Part shown: positions 16,448-24,901 of the stretch, piece by piece
Numbering within the stretch: the first letter of the stretch is position 1
Layout of the letters: the number at the start of each line of letters is the position of its first letter
Source: Nitrososphaerota archaeon
Lineage (GTDB): Archaea; Thermoproteota; Nitrososphaeria; Conexivisphaerales; DTJL01
DNA: 64,000 nucleotides
Direction: 5' to 3'
Assembly: GCA_021324115.1 (NCBI GenBank)
Contig: JAJPJS010000002.1
Location: forward strand, 1-64,000
Program-made: the position numbers and the translations under genes
The notes under the pieces: model-generated
Database searches by the model: none
Seen by the model: only the letters and a program-made list of their open reading frames with translations
What the model was told of the DNA's origin: nothing

Positions 16448-16881
16448 TTTGCAACTTCACCAAATGCAACCTGCAAGAAATCCGAGCCGACGTCAGACTT
16501 CTTCATTGCGGCCATTATTTCACTCATCACTCCTTTTCCTTCTGGTGTATGATATGCCTCAATTAGGGTCCTAGCGTTTATTGAAACCAACCATACGTCT
16601 TGTGATATCTTTAGGAATCGCATGAAAGGGAAGTACATGGCCAACCGTCCCGCTTCGTTTTCAGGTAAGCCTTCAATCAGTACTTCTAAGCAGAAGTGCT
16701 CTACTACGTCTAACGATTTGTCGCGAAGGGCCAAGCCGATGAGATGTTTCCAGTATTCGGATCCCTTCTGATCAAGCTCGCTCTGGATTTCTTCTATGGG
16801 TTTGGTACTGTAACATCTGCGCATAGCTATTGCTATTGTCTTTTCGGGCTCTGGAGAACTCCATACTATTGATGCCTTCAT
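16444..16881 (-). CDS. ThyX-like partner subunit lacking the RHR motif
   Basis: A 145-residue protein that aligns by eye with ThyX from its N-terminus: strand KASIVWSSPEPEKTIAIAM, the block RRCYS (21-25), the EH pair (61-62) and INART (101-105). The central RHRxxS segment is replaced by MRFLKISQDVWL, and the LR...AQWE segment is absent, so it cannot be active alone. It is the first gene of a two-gene operon, with a 4-base overlap to the catalytic-type paralogue. I infer a structural partner or half of a heteromeric ThyX; an unrelated protein is unlikely given the paired position. Confidence 0.7.
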   Translation of the reverse strand: MKASIVWSSPEPEKTIAIAMRRCYSTKPIEEIQSELDQKGSEYWKHLIGLALRDKSLDVVEHFCLEVLIEGLPENEAGRLAMYFPFMRFLKISQDVWLVSINARTLIEAYHTPEGKGVMSEIMAAMKKSDVGSDFLQVAFGEVAN

Positions 16882-17086
16882 TGTCCATTATGGTCGAAGT
16901 GCGTCTTATAATCTTGATTGTTTTCGGTCACGGAGTTGATGATTTTTCTCCTTACAACTCGAAATATGATATGTAATGGACATGGTGACATGACCTAGAC
17001 TGCTTCATAAAGCGCAATAACCCGAGATGCGTGTTGTATGCTTTTAAGAAACAGTGTGCTGATTGAGAAGGGAGTAGTGTTACCAT

Positions 17087-17509
17087 ATGCTCGATATCAC
17101 GACGTTAATACTTTTGATCATCGTAGCCTCAGCCGCAATAGCGGGAGGAATATTATCCGCTTGGTTTTACTTTAAGGCTAAATTCGATACTTGGACTCTC
17201 GAACATGAATCTGCGATCAGAGAAGATGCAAAGAGGAAAAGCCATTCAACGATAATTGGCCAAGTTACCGAACAGCTGATTCCATTTCTTCCTGAATTTC
17301 TTGCAAAATACAATCCTAAAGATACAAGATTCCTGGGCAGCCCAATTGATTTGGTTGTTTTTGATGGACTTGACGAGGGGAATCTGAAACGAGTTGTCTT
17401 CGTTGAAATAAAGACAGGAAATTCAAAACTAACTGAAAGAGAAATGCAGGTAAAGAATGCCGTACTAGAAAAGAGAGTTGACTGGGAGATATTAAGCAGA
17501 CAGACTTGA
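17087..17509 (+). CDS. Membrane-anchored Holliday-junction-resolvase-like nuclease
   Basis: A 140-residue protein with one N-terminal transmembrane helix (TLILLIIVASAAIAGGIL), a linker helix, then a PD-(D/E)xK nuclease core: GQVTEQLIPFLPEF, GSPIDLVVFDG (Asp of the motif) and VFVEIKTG (ExK). This matches the archaeal endonuclease family related to Hjc resolvases that carries a membrane anchor (COG4741 type). No C-terminal extension is present. It is convergent with the amidohydrolase gene, 5 bases between the stops. Its substrate is unknown. Confidence 0.75.
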   Translation: MLDITTLILLIIVASAAIAGGILSAWFYFKAKFDTWTLEHESAIREDAKRKSHSTIIGQVTEQLIPFLPEFLAKYNPKDTRFLGSPIDLVVFDGLDEGNLKRVVFVEIKTGNSKLTEREMQVKNAVLEKRVDWEILSRQT

Positions 17510-17514
17510 CTTCA

Positions 17515-18720
17515 TCAAGGGATTCCACCATACAGCAGTCTCCCTTCATGTACCACTGCTGACGGTTCTGATTGATTGGAGATGATTTCGCGTACACTCT
17601 TCTCCTTAAATACGACCAAGTTGGCTTTATTTCCGGGGTTTGTGCCGAAGTTTTCGTAGCCCATTATTCTGGCTGGAGTCTTGGTAATCCAGTCATATAG
17701 CAGGTCTATTTCTTTCGATGTCATCATTCTGAGTATATGTGAGGCAAGATAAGCGATCTCGACCATCTTGCAACGTCCATATGGATAATAGGCGTCATCG
17801 CAATCATCCTGCCCCAAGGCTACCGTGATCCCAGATTTATCCAGCGTTTTAATGGGAGCGCAATACGGACCGGTGTGAGGACTGCTAACTAGGCCAATTT
17901 TCGCCATCTTGCATAATTTTATGGTCCTCTGAAGTTCCCTTTTGTCGTAGAACTGCATTGCCCGTGCATGGCATGCCTCCACCATACCTTGCCACCGATA
18001 CCTTATTGTTTGTTCTGCGAGCATGTCTAGTGTCTTCAGATTCCTATCTTCGGAGTCATCGACGAGCATAGCAACCGGTGCCCTGAATTTTTTGGCTATT
18101 TCAAAGGCCTGTATTATATGTCTGCGTTGATTTGCGTTTCCACGTTCTATCCACGGGATGCCACCAACCACATCGGCTCCTGCTTCCATCGCCTTCTCGA
18201 TGAGTTCAGAGCATCCAGGAGATTCAAGTATTCCTTCTTGTGGAAATGCAACTAACTGCAAGTTGATTTTATCCTTGAACTTATGTTTGAGTTTAAGTAT
18301 GGTGTTCATGGGCAAAAGTCCTATGTTAGTATCCACATCTACGAAACCTCTTATGTGCGTAGCACCATATCTGATTGCGAGTTCGAGTATCCTGGTCACC
18401 CTTTTTGTTATATCGTCTTCTGTGTAACTTGCCTTTATCGAAGATGCAATCTTGATTGCTTCCTTTGTTTTCATTCTGTCTGATTGATAAAGGTCAAGAG
18501 CAGAAGTGCCAACTTTTTCACCTGTAAGAACTTTATCTAGATGAAGATGGGCTATAACAAAAGATTCTGTGACGAGGCCGCCTTTAGCATCTATGGTGAC
18601 TTCGGCCCGTGCAGAAGAATCATGATTCACACTCTGAATTGTCTCATCTTTGATAAGTATGGTGAACTGACCTGTTCTTCCCCTCAACCTTGCGTCTTTT
18701 AACTTGATATCGGCTGACAT
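17515..18720 (-). CDS. Amidohydrolase, cytosine-deaminase-like
   Basis: A 401-residue metal-dependent hydrolase. It has the short N-terminal beta sandwich, then HLHLDK (58-63, two metal His), EACHARAM (a third His), SSPHTGPY and GQDDCDDAYYPYG carrying the catalytic Asp. Spacing and the HLHLDK motif are closest to cytosine deaminase and related ring-opening amidohydrolases (CodA/AtzC group). The substrate cannot be fixed from sequence. It stands 51 bases downstream of the HMG-CoA synthase gene on the same strand. Confidence 0.78.
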   Translation of the reverse strand: MSADIKLKDARLRGRTGQFTILIKDETIQSVNHDSSARAEVTIDAKGGLVTESFVIAHLHLDKVLTGEKVGTSALDLYQSDRMKTKEAIKIASSIKASYTEDDITKRVTRILELAIRYGATHIRGFVDVDTNIGLLPMNTILKLKHKFKDKINLQLVAFPQEGILESPGCSELIEKAMEAGADVVGGIPWIERGNANQRRHIIQAFEIAKKFRAPVAMLVDDSEDRNLKTLDMLAEQTIRYRWQGMVEACHARAMQFYDKRELQRTIKLCKMAKIGLVSSPHTGPYCAPIKTLDKSGITVALGQDDCDDAYYPYGRCKMVEIAYLASHILRMMTSKEIDLLYDWITKTPARIMGYENFGTNPGNKANLVVFKEKSVREIISNQSEPSAVVHEGRLLYGGIP

Positions 18721-18771
18721 AATATGCTTACCCGAGACTAAAAACGAATGAATGTATGTATATGTTCCCCT

Positions 18772-20154
18772 CTAACGTGCTAGTGAATAATCTCTGTCTC
18801 CTTCGCTTGTGGTGCCTTTCTGCCCAACTGATACCAGAACAAAGCGTGGCTTGGAGATGACCTTGCAATCCTCGATCCGTGCAAGACCTTGGTGAATCTC
18901 TTCGTATTCCTGAATAGAAAGCTTTCTTCTTTGGGATATCCTATTCATCAGGTCAAGCTTTTTCCTGACCGAGTCGTAATCTGGCGCGACTTTGGTCGCC
19001 TGAATCAGAGCGTGGCTTCCACTTCCATATCCGCAAAGCGCTAGAATCTTGTTTGAGAGTGATTCTTTATCGTTCTCGAAAATACTATCCAAACCAACGA
19101 ACACCGATGCTGCATACGAATTTCCGATAAGTTCCGGTGCGATCAGCGAACTACCTACCTTTCTTTCGAAATCCAGATTGAACTCATCAAGCGCCATGAA
19201 TTTTCTTCTGAATTCATTATATTCCTTTGACATGTAATAGGTCAGGTCATCCATGTCTCCCCTGGGTGGTTCCGGTCCAATTCTTGATACCACCTGACTC
19301 CATTTCGGTCGGTTGCGCCACTCATGAATCAATAATGATGCATATGCTGAAATCACCATTTTTTTGTGAGGGTTATGGAAGCCGGCTCGGTCAATCAGGT
19401 CCACTGTAGACGTCTCGTCTTTTTCTCTGTAAAGGCTTGTATTCTTAATTGAAGAACTGAAATTTAGCCAAGCTTGTTTCATTTCAGACAGATATGCAGC
19501 GTAGGATCGCCCCTTGCCAACCGTATCCACCAACGCTATGGTTCTTCCACCGGGTTTCTTGAAATCGCCTCTTTCATTCCGCAACCCTGAGCCAACTGCA
19601 TGTGGTATGATCTCGAGCAACCTCGGATTTTCTCCGATCAAGAGGGCTGCCGCAGCAGCCCCTTGTGTCGGTTCCTCTTTACTTCTCAGTTCATATTTCG
19701 CTATGTCCGTTACCAACACCAAAGCATACTTTCTTGAGTTCCAACCTGCAGCGAACCAAGCAGACGAATCCAAAAGACGTTCCATGCCGCTTACACATGC
19801 AAATTTCTGTTCATAGCCCATCAAATGGGAGAAACTGCCCCTGCCATACACCTGTTCCAACATGCCTACAACATCCGATACCAATGCACGCGATGCATCC
19901 AATCCACTCTCGGTAGGAGTGTCTATCCTGAAGATATCAGAGGGTGATATGTTATATGATTCCATCAATCGGTAAGCCGCAGTTGCTGCCATGCTGGCTT
20001 GATCTTCGTTGGGTGGAGCTACACTAAATGATTTGATTCCAATCCCTTCTACGAAGTGCTTTGGGTCTTCGTTTCGTGCAATTGCCAGCTCCGAATTGTC
20101 CACGTACAGCTCGGGAGTGTGTACATACATTGCGTCTATGCCAACTCTTGTCAT
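18772..20154 (-). CDS. Hydroxymethylglutaryl-CoA synthase
   Basis: HMG-CoA synthase condenses acetyl-CoA with acetoacetyl-CoA in the mevalonate route to archaeal isoprenoid lipids. The catalytic triad is visible: Glu in TPTESGLDASRA (about E82), Cys in FACVSGMERLLD (about C120) and His in FHNPHKKM (about H260). The 460-residue length and an internal DFKKPGGRTIALVDTVGKG region resemble the longer eukaryotic/bacterial MvaS type more than the short archaeal type of about 350 residues. It precedes the amidohydrolase gene; no other mevalonate gene is in the window. Confidence 0.88.
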   Translation of the reverse strand: MTRVGIDAMYVHTPELYVDNSELAIARNEDPKHFVEGIGIKSFSVAPPNEDQASMAATAAYRLMESYNISPSDIFRIDTPTESGLDASRALVSDVVGMLEQVYGRGSFSHLMGYEQKFACVSGMERLLDSSAWFAAGWNSRKYALVLVTDIAKYELRSKEEPTQGAAAAALLIGENPRLLEIIPHAVGSGLRNERGDFKKPGGRTIALVDTVGKGRSYAAYLSEMKQAWLNFSSSIKNTSLYREKDETSTVDLIDRAGFHNPHKKMVISAYASLLIHEWRNRPKWSQVVSRIGPEPPRGDMDDLTYYMSKEYNEFRRKFMALDEFNLDFERKVGSSLIAPELIGNSYAASVFVGLDSIFENDKESLSNKILALCGYGSGSHALIQATKVAPDYDSVRKKLDLMNRISQRRKLSIQEYEEIHQGLARIEDCKVISKPRFVLVSVGQKGTTSEGDRDYSLAR

Positions 20155-20266
20155 ACTACTTTTTGCCCCGCATGTGCCTAATTAAAAAGCGTACCTATTG
20201 GGGCATGTTTTCCATGTAAATTCTGATATCCTTATGGCTTGGTGCGAATTTTATTAGCTAACAGAA

Positions 20267-20941
20267 TCAGCGTAAAGAATCTATTAATTTTGCGACTTCT
20301 TTGTCAGCATCGTTCATGATCGGCTCTCCATGTCCGGGGTAAAGTTGATTATACTTCAGGTTACCAAGCTTTTTCACAGAGTTTCTGATCAATTTGCTAT
20401 CGAAGTTGAGATAATTTGAAGGTAAAGACACTCCGCCATTGGTTGTTCTGAGCGTATCTCCTGAAAATAGAGCAATGTCGGGCAAATAGAGACAGATGCT
20501 TCCTTCTGTATGTCCTGGTACATGAATTACCTTCTACTGACCCAAGGTATCACCATCCTCGATGATTATATCCGGTTCAAATGCATCGAATTTCATAAAC
20601 ATATTAAATGTCTTCAACAATAACGCTCCGACCTTGCTGTTCACTTCCTTCAATTGTTTTTTGCCGGAAACCCTCGATGCATCAAGTCTGTGAATCGCTA
20701 TTTTGGCACCAGAATTGTGGCGTAATCGTGCTGCACTTCCTGAATGGTCTGCATCAGAATGCGTTAAAATTATCAATTTTATGTCAGTGACATTTTTTCC
20801 AACGCTTTCTAAAAATGAGATTATGCGTTCATAATCTGACGAAGTGCCGGTGTCCACAAGAGTCAAACCATCACCTTGTTCTATCATATACACATTCGAA
20901 AATCTCAGGCCAGAAACCTTGGAGATGACTATCGAGGACAT
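20267..20941 (-). pseudogene. Metallo-beta-lactamase-fold hydrolase interrupted by one in-frame TAG
   Basis: The frame encodes a 224-codon MBL-fold hydrolase with every metal motif: THSDADHSG, VPGHTEGSIC, FSGDTL and YPGHGEPI. A single TAG at 20534-20536 splits it after GDTLGQ; reading resumes in the same frame with KVIHVPGHTEG. There is no frameshift or deletion. At this position relatives usually have a hydrophobic residue, and TTG to TAG is one base. It may be a recent pseudogene, a sequence error or a read-through codon. The downstream piece alone would start too late to be functional. Confidence 0.8.
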
Positions 20942-21037
20942 GATCGATTTATCGAGTTACATCAAATTAAGTGTTCTGATTTTATATCAATAGATCAGAA
21001 TCTATAACATTATAGGGTCGGTGTTCTCACTCTTGTT

Positions 21038-22024
21038 GTGCATGGTCTGGTATATGATGCGAAGCTTTCTATGAAAGATGTCCCAATTGTCACACATGAT
21101 AACGATGTAGTTGTCAAGGTGAGCATGGCTGGAATATGCGGTACCGATTTAGCTATCGTTTCTGGTGATTATCCTGTTAAGACTCCCATAATATTGGGAC
21201 ATGAGATATTCGGGCGGATACATGAATTCCCAGAGAAACAACGCGTGTTTTCTGTGGGAGATCGTGTTGTAACTGAAATTAACATTGCCTGCGGGCGATG
21301 CTATTTTTGTACTCATAATATGAGAATACACTGTGCAAAAGTACAGACTTTAGGGATCAGTAGAAACGGTGGTTTCGCAGAATATGTGTCAGTCCCTTCA
21401 GAAAATCTTCACCGAATTCCGCGATCAATTAGCGATAGAGAGGCCCCTTTCATAGAACCGCTTGCTGCAGCTATAGAACTTACAAGAATGTGTTCAATTT
21501 CACGAAATTCGACTTGTGCAGTTATTGGAGCTGGAAGACTCGGACTACTGATCCTGCAAGTTCTTCGACTTACCAGACCCAAACTGATGCTCGTTATAGG
21601 AGGAAGTGAAAGAAAGAAGTCACTGGCTCTACAGTATGGCGCTGATTTTGTTCTTGATAGGGGTGAGTTAGAAAAAGCTATGGAGCTAACCCAAAATGTA
21701 GGTTTTGACCACGTGGTCGAAGCGACCGGAAATTCGGAAGGCATGAAAGTTGCACTTCGAATAGTCCGCCCCAGAGGTGTAATTCACACAAAAAGTACTC
21801 ATGGCGTGCAGGTGCCATTTGATTTCACAAAGGCCGTCGTAAAAGAAGTAAGAATTCAGGGTTCAAGATGTGGTCCATTTAAAGACGCAATAAGTCTTCT
21901 GGAATCAGGAAAGGTCAGAGTCAAAGAAATGATTACTCATACCTTCAAGTTGGATGAATATGATGAAGCTTTTAACATGGCGAATTCGAGTGATTCGATT
22001 AAGGTCATGTTCAGTATTAATTGA
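21038..22024 (+). CDS. Zinc-dependent medium-chain alcohol dehydrogenase
   Basis: A 328-residue NAD(P)-dependent dehydrogenase. The catalytic zinc site is GICGTD plus GHEIFG; the structural zinc lobe has four cysteines in CGRCYFCTHNMRIHC. The Rossmann segment is VIGAGRLGLLILQ. The C-terminal EYDEAFNMANSSDSIKVMF is typical of sorbitol/threonine-dehydrogenase-like members. A GTG start fits the N-terminal strand. Substrate unknown. It is divergent from the MBL-fold gene. Confidence 0.85.
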   Translation: MHGLVYDAKLSMKDVPIVTHDNDVVVKVSMAGICGTDLAIVSGDYPVKTPIILGHEIFGRIHEFPEKQRVFSVGDRVVTEINIACGRCYFCTHNMRIHCAKVQTLGISRNGGFAEYVSVPSENLHRIPRSISDREAPFIEPLAAAIELTRMCSISRNSTCAVIGAGRLGLLILQVLRLTRPKLMLVIGGSERKKSLALQYGADFVLDRGELEKAMELTQNVGFDHVVEATGNSEGMKVALRIVRPRGVIHTKSTHGVQVPFDFTKAVVKEVRIQGSRCGPFKDAISLLESGKVRVKEMITHTFKLDEYDEAFNMANSSDSIKVMFSIN

Positions 22025-22071
22025 TGATATGTGAAATGCCTAGCTTACTGATGGGTGTCTCCTATAAATTT

Positions 22072-22254
22072 CTAGTAACCGATTTCAGAGCTAGGTCTCA
22101 GGTGCCGCATCCATTTGGTATTACCACATTTTCTACATTTATATAACCCTCTACCCCTCGGATTATAATCACTGTTATCGTTTATAATCTCATGTGGTGT
22201 TCTGGACATGCATTTATCGCACCATCGAACTATGGCCAACTTGGATCTGTGCAT
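22072..22254 (-). CDS. Small zinc-ribbon protein
   Basis: A 60-residue protein with two CxxC knuckles, WCDKC and YKCRKCGNTKW, 27 residues apart: a classic zinc ribbon. Basic residues flank both. It could bind RNA or DNA, or be part of a larger machine; no named family was recognised. It stands alone, convergent with the dehydrogenase gene. Confidence 0.55.
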   Translation of the reverse strand: MHRSKLAIVRWCDKCMSRTPHEIINDNSDYNPRGRGLYKCRKCGNTKWMRHLRPSSEIGY

Positions 22255-22422
22255 GACTCTTATTCTAAAATGTTTTGTGGGTTTTACTCTGTCACTGAAT
22301 GGGCTTCTTTATGGTTGTATCATTGATCATATACATTTCGCTGACCAGAATTGAACGATCAAAAATATTTATTGCATTGGCTCCAGATGAGCGCCTAGTA
22401 GTAAACCTCATAAGGGTCGTTT

Positions 22423-22698
22423 GTGGAAGGAATCCGATTGAGCGGTTCATCTACGGAACCTGAATTGCAGCGAAACCTGAAAAGGATAATATGGCAGTAT
22501 GAAAATTGTCTTTCCTGCGTCTGGTTTGTACCAAATGACCCCCTTAATGCTGATATTCTTGAGAGAGGTAAATGCACTCATTCAAAACTAAAACCGTACA
22601 ACTTATTGGTTTCAGGGCGCGACTGGTGCAACCTCTACACTGAAATAAGACAACGCGCCATAGATTTGATGCAAGAAAAGGCTGCGAAGGAAGAATAA
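22423..22698 (+). CDS. Hypothetical cysteine-containing protein, 91 residues
   Basis: The family is not recognised. The protein is mostly helical with four Cys (CLSC about 31-34, GKC about 51 and WC about 69) that could hold zinc or an iron-sulfur cluster. The GTG start follows an A/T-rich AAAAATATTTATTGC box about 60 bases upstream. It is followed 49 bases later by the nitroreductase gene on the same strand. Confidence 0.55.
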   Translation: MEGIRLSGSSTEPELQRNLKRIIWQYENCLSCVWFVPNDPLNADILERGKCTHSKLKPYNLLVSGRDWCNLYTEIRQRAIDLMQEKAAKEE

Positions 22699-22747
22699 AT
22701 CTTATTATTTGTATCAACTATAAGCTTCAGTTTGATATTAATTCCGA

Positions 22748-23350
22748 GTGGTGAAAACTGTGGAATTTCAAGAAACGGTACGCAGACGACGCATGGTAAG
22801 GCATTTTCAGGACAAAAAGATTTCTGATGAAGTATTGAACACTATCTTACGAACAGCAGAAAAGGCACCAAGTGCTGGCTTCAGTCAAGGCTCCGCCTTT
22901 GTTGTAATCAAGGATATTCGAATCAAGACGAAGCTTGCAGAACTCCAGGGCGAATCAGAATATGTCAAATCAGGATTTCATAGATGGGTATCGGAAGCCC
23001 CAGCGGCTCTTGTCGCATGTGTAAGCGAAAAAATATATCATGACAGATACAGAGAACCGGATAAACTGAAAGAAGATGGTACTGAAATCGAATGGCCTAC
23101 TCCTTACTGGTTTTTCGATATTGGTGCATCCTGCATGTTGATCTTTCTGGCAGCGGTGGACCAAGGGCTTGCTTCCGCATTTACTGGCGTGACCAAGGTA
23201 GAGGAAGTGAGGAAGCTACTCGGTATCCCCGAACACTTTCAACCTGTCGGTGTTATTTCTATAGGATATCCGGATAAAGACGTGCCTTCTCCTTCACTAA
23301 AGAGAGGCAGAAAGCCATGGCGAGACTTCGTTCATTTTGATAGATGGTGA
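22748..23350 (+). CDS. Nitroreductase-family FMN oxidoreductase
   Basis: A 200-residue flavoprotein. It shows the FMN-phosphate region RRRRMVRHFQDKKI, APSAGFSQG (about 37-45) and the C-terminal GVISIGYPDKD followed by the basic GRKPWRDFVHFD tail. Such enzymes are dimeric NAD(P)H oxidoreductases acting on varied electron acceptors. Two GTG codons in a row are possible starts. It is convergent with the ABC permease gene, the stops 1 base apart. Confidence 0.82.
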   Translation: MVKTVEFQETVRRRRMVRHFQDKKISDEVLNTILRTAEKAPSAGFSQGSAFVVIKDIRIKTKLAELQGESEYVKSGFHRWVSEAPAALVACVSEKIYHDRYREPDKLKEDGTEIEWPTPYWFFDIGASCMLIFLAAVDQGLASAFTGVTKVEEVRKLLGIPEHFQPVGVISIGYPDKDVPSPSLKRGRKPWRDFVHFDRW

Positions 23351-23351
23351 T

Positions 23352-24125
23352 TCATATCTTTCCTTGGTTTTTTACTTTGATGAACACGTATCTATAGCAG
23401 AGAAACCCCATAGCCAACATGAGAAAAGAGGTAACTGCGATTTGACCAAGAGAGAACAAGGTAATGGCAGGAACAGGTGAAATAGCGCTTCTGAGCGCAT
23501 TGGTAATTTGGCTTAATGGGTTCAACAGAATTATTGACATTAGATAGCCTGGGAAAAAAGACTGAATAACAGATATGGGATAAAAGACTGTGCTCATTCC
23601 AAGAAATATCATTTGAATGCCTTCGGCAAAAGCCCAAAAACGATCGCCACCCCCCGAGAAAAGATTGATTATAGCTGCTATTCCTCCTAAACCCATCGAC
23701 ACCAAAAACATGAAAGGAATCATAATCAATGTCGAAAATGAGATTAGTTTGGGGACGATCGCCAGTGCTACAACAAGCAGTATGCCACTATAAATCAAGC
23801 CTCCTAGGCCAGCTGACAAAATATGAGCTAAGGCTAATGACTCAAGAGATATCGGCAAGCTAAGATAGTATTGAGTGACGCCTTCTGATAGCCCCAAATG
23901 TACCCGTCTTCCTACGTCAAGTGCAGCTGCGAACATGGCAGCTATTATGACGCCCGGTACGTAAAATACAAAGTAATCGAAATTCATCATATTTGTGTAG
24001 ACCGCGCCGACGACCAGCATATCAGATAGATTCAAGGTCACAAGTGTTACAATCAACCATTTTGTTCTGAAAAAGTAGGATAGATCGACTTTGATAACTC
24101 TCAAGACAGCCTGCCACTGCTTCAA
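23352..24125 (-). CDS. ABC-2 type exporter permease (second)
   Basis: A 257-residue membrane protein with six predicted helices, for example WLIVTLVTLNLSDML, VIIAAMFAAALDVGRR and VTSFLMLAMGFLCYRYVFI. It has the ABC-2 layout in which a cytoplasmic loop (VHLGLSEGVTQYYLSLPISLES) couples to the ATPase. It is the last gene of a three-gene operon; its start overlaps the upstream permease stop by 4 bases. Substrate unknown. Confidence 0.82.
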   Translation of the reverse strand: MKQWQAVLRVIKVDLSYFFRTKWLIVTLVTLNLSDMLVVGAVYTNMMNFDYFVFYVPGVIIAAMFAAALDVGRRVHLGLSEGVTQYYLSLPISLESLALAHILSAGLGGLIYSGILLVVALAIVPKLISFSTLIMIPFMFLVSMGLGGIAAIINLFSGGGDRFWAFAEGIQMIFLGMSTVFYPISVIQSFFPGYLMSIILLNPLSQITNALRSAISPVPAITLFSLGQIAVTSFLMLAMGFLCYRYVFIKVKNQGKI

Positions 24126-24901
24126 GATGACTTCACACCCTCAACAAACTTGGAAATGAAGAAGATTCCAAGGAAAATAGTCCCGACGCAAAGCGCGGCC
24201 ACGACAGATAACGAGAAATCTGGGTTCAACAGCAAAGGAGTGTCCAACCCAAGGGCTCTTCTAAAGAGGTCCGCCCCGTATGATACGGGATTAAACAAGG
24301 AGATCTGTGCGTATAAAGAATTCATGGAGGATATTGGATAATTTATCGTGCTGAAACGAATAAGAAGGGCACTCAAAGATGCAACGATAGCGCTGTAAAT
24401 ATCGAATGATTTGAATGCGATTACTGATAGCGAAATCATGAGCCCCATGATACCCACAGCGACCAGTGTAAGAACCAGCAAGGTTGATACGAGGTTGATC
24501 CATGTCAAAAGTCCGCTTAGCCAAAGGACAAGAATCAAGGGAGGCACCATCCTGACTATGTTGACTATCACCCCCACAACCAATTGCTCAAGGAAAAATT
24601 CGCTGCGTCCGATTGGTAGCGACAGCACATATCTCAGCCGACCTTCATGTGCCCCTTCCACAAATCGTCTTCCTGCCCATGAGGCGATGTTGAAAGATGA
24701 TAAGATGATCAATCCTGTACCATAATAAAAAAAGTAATTCTGGACTGTGATAACAAGCTTGGAGATTAATGTGCCATACACGAAGAACTGAAATAAGAAG
24801 TAGAACCAAGAATAACCCACCCAAAGTACTGAATTGAATGATTCTCGTAAGTCGAATTTCAACAGAGCCATTGTTTGATGATAGTTCAACGCACTCTTCA
24901 T
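24122..24901 (-). CDS. ABC-2 type exporter permease (first)
   Basis: A 259-residue permease paralogous to its neighbour, with the same coupling loop pattern (RRFVEGAHEGRLRYVLSLPIGRSE) and about six hydrophobic helices. The two permeases would form a heterodimer driven by the ATPase encoded just upstream. Start and stop both overlap neighbours by 4 bases, showing tight coupling. Confidence 0.82.
   Translation of the reverse strand: MKSALNYHQTMALLKFDLRESFNSVLWVGYSWFYFLFQFFVYGTLISKLVITVQNYFFYYGTGLIILSSFNIASWAGRRFVEGAHEGRLRYVLSLPIGRSEFFLEQLVVGVIVNIVRMVPPLILVLWLSGLLTWINLVSTLLVLTLVAVGIMGLMISLSVIAFKSFDIYSAIVASLSALLIRFSTINYPISSMNSLYAQISLFNPVSYGADLFRRALGLDTPLLLNPDFSLSVVAALCVGTIFLGIFFISKFVEGVKSS

Noticed and set aside
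20534..20536. TAG as a pyrrolysine codon in the MBL gene
   Set aside because: The position is normally hydrophobic, and nothing in the window suggests pyrrolysine machinery.
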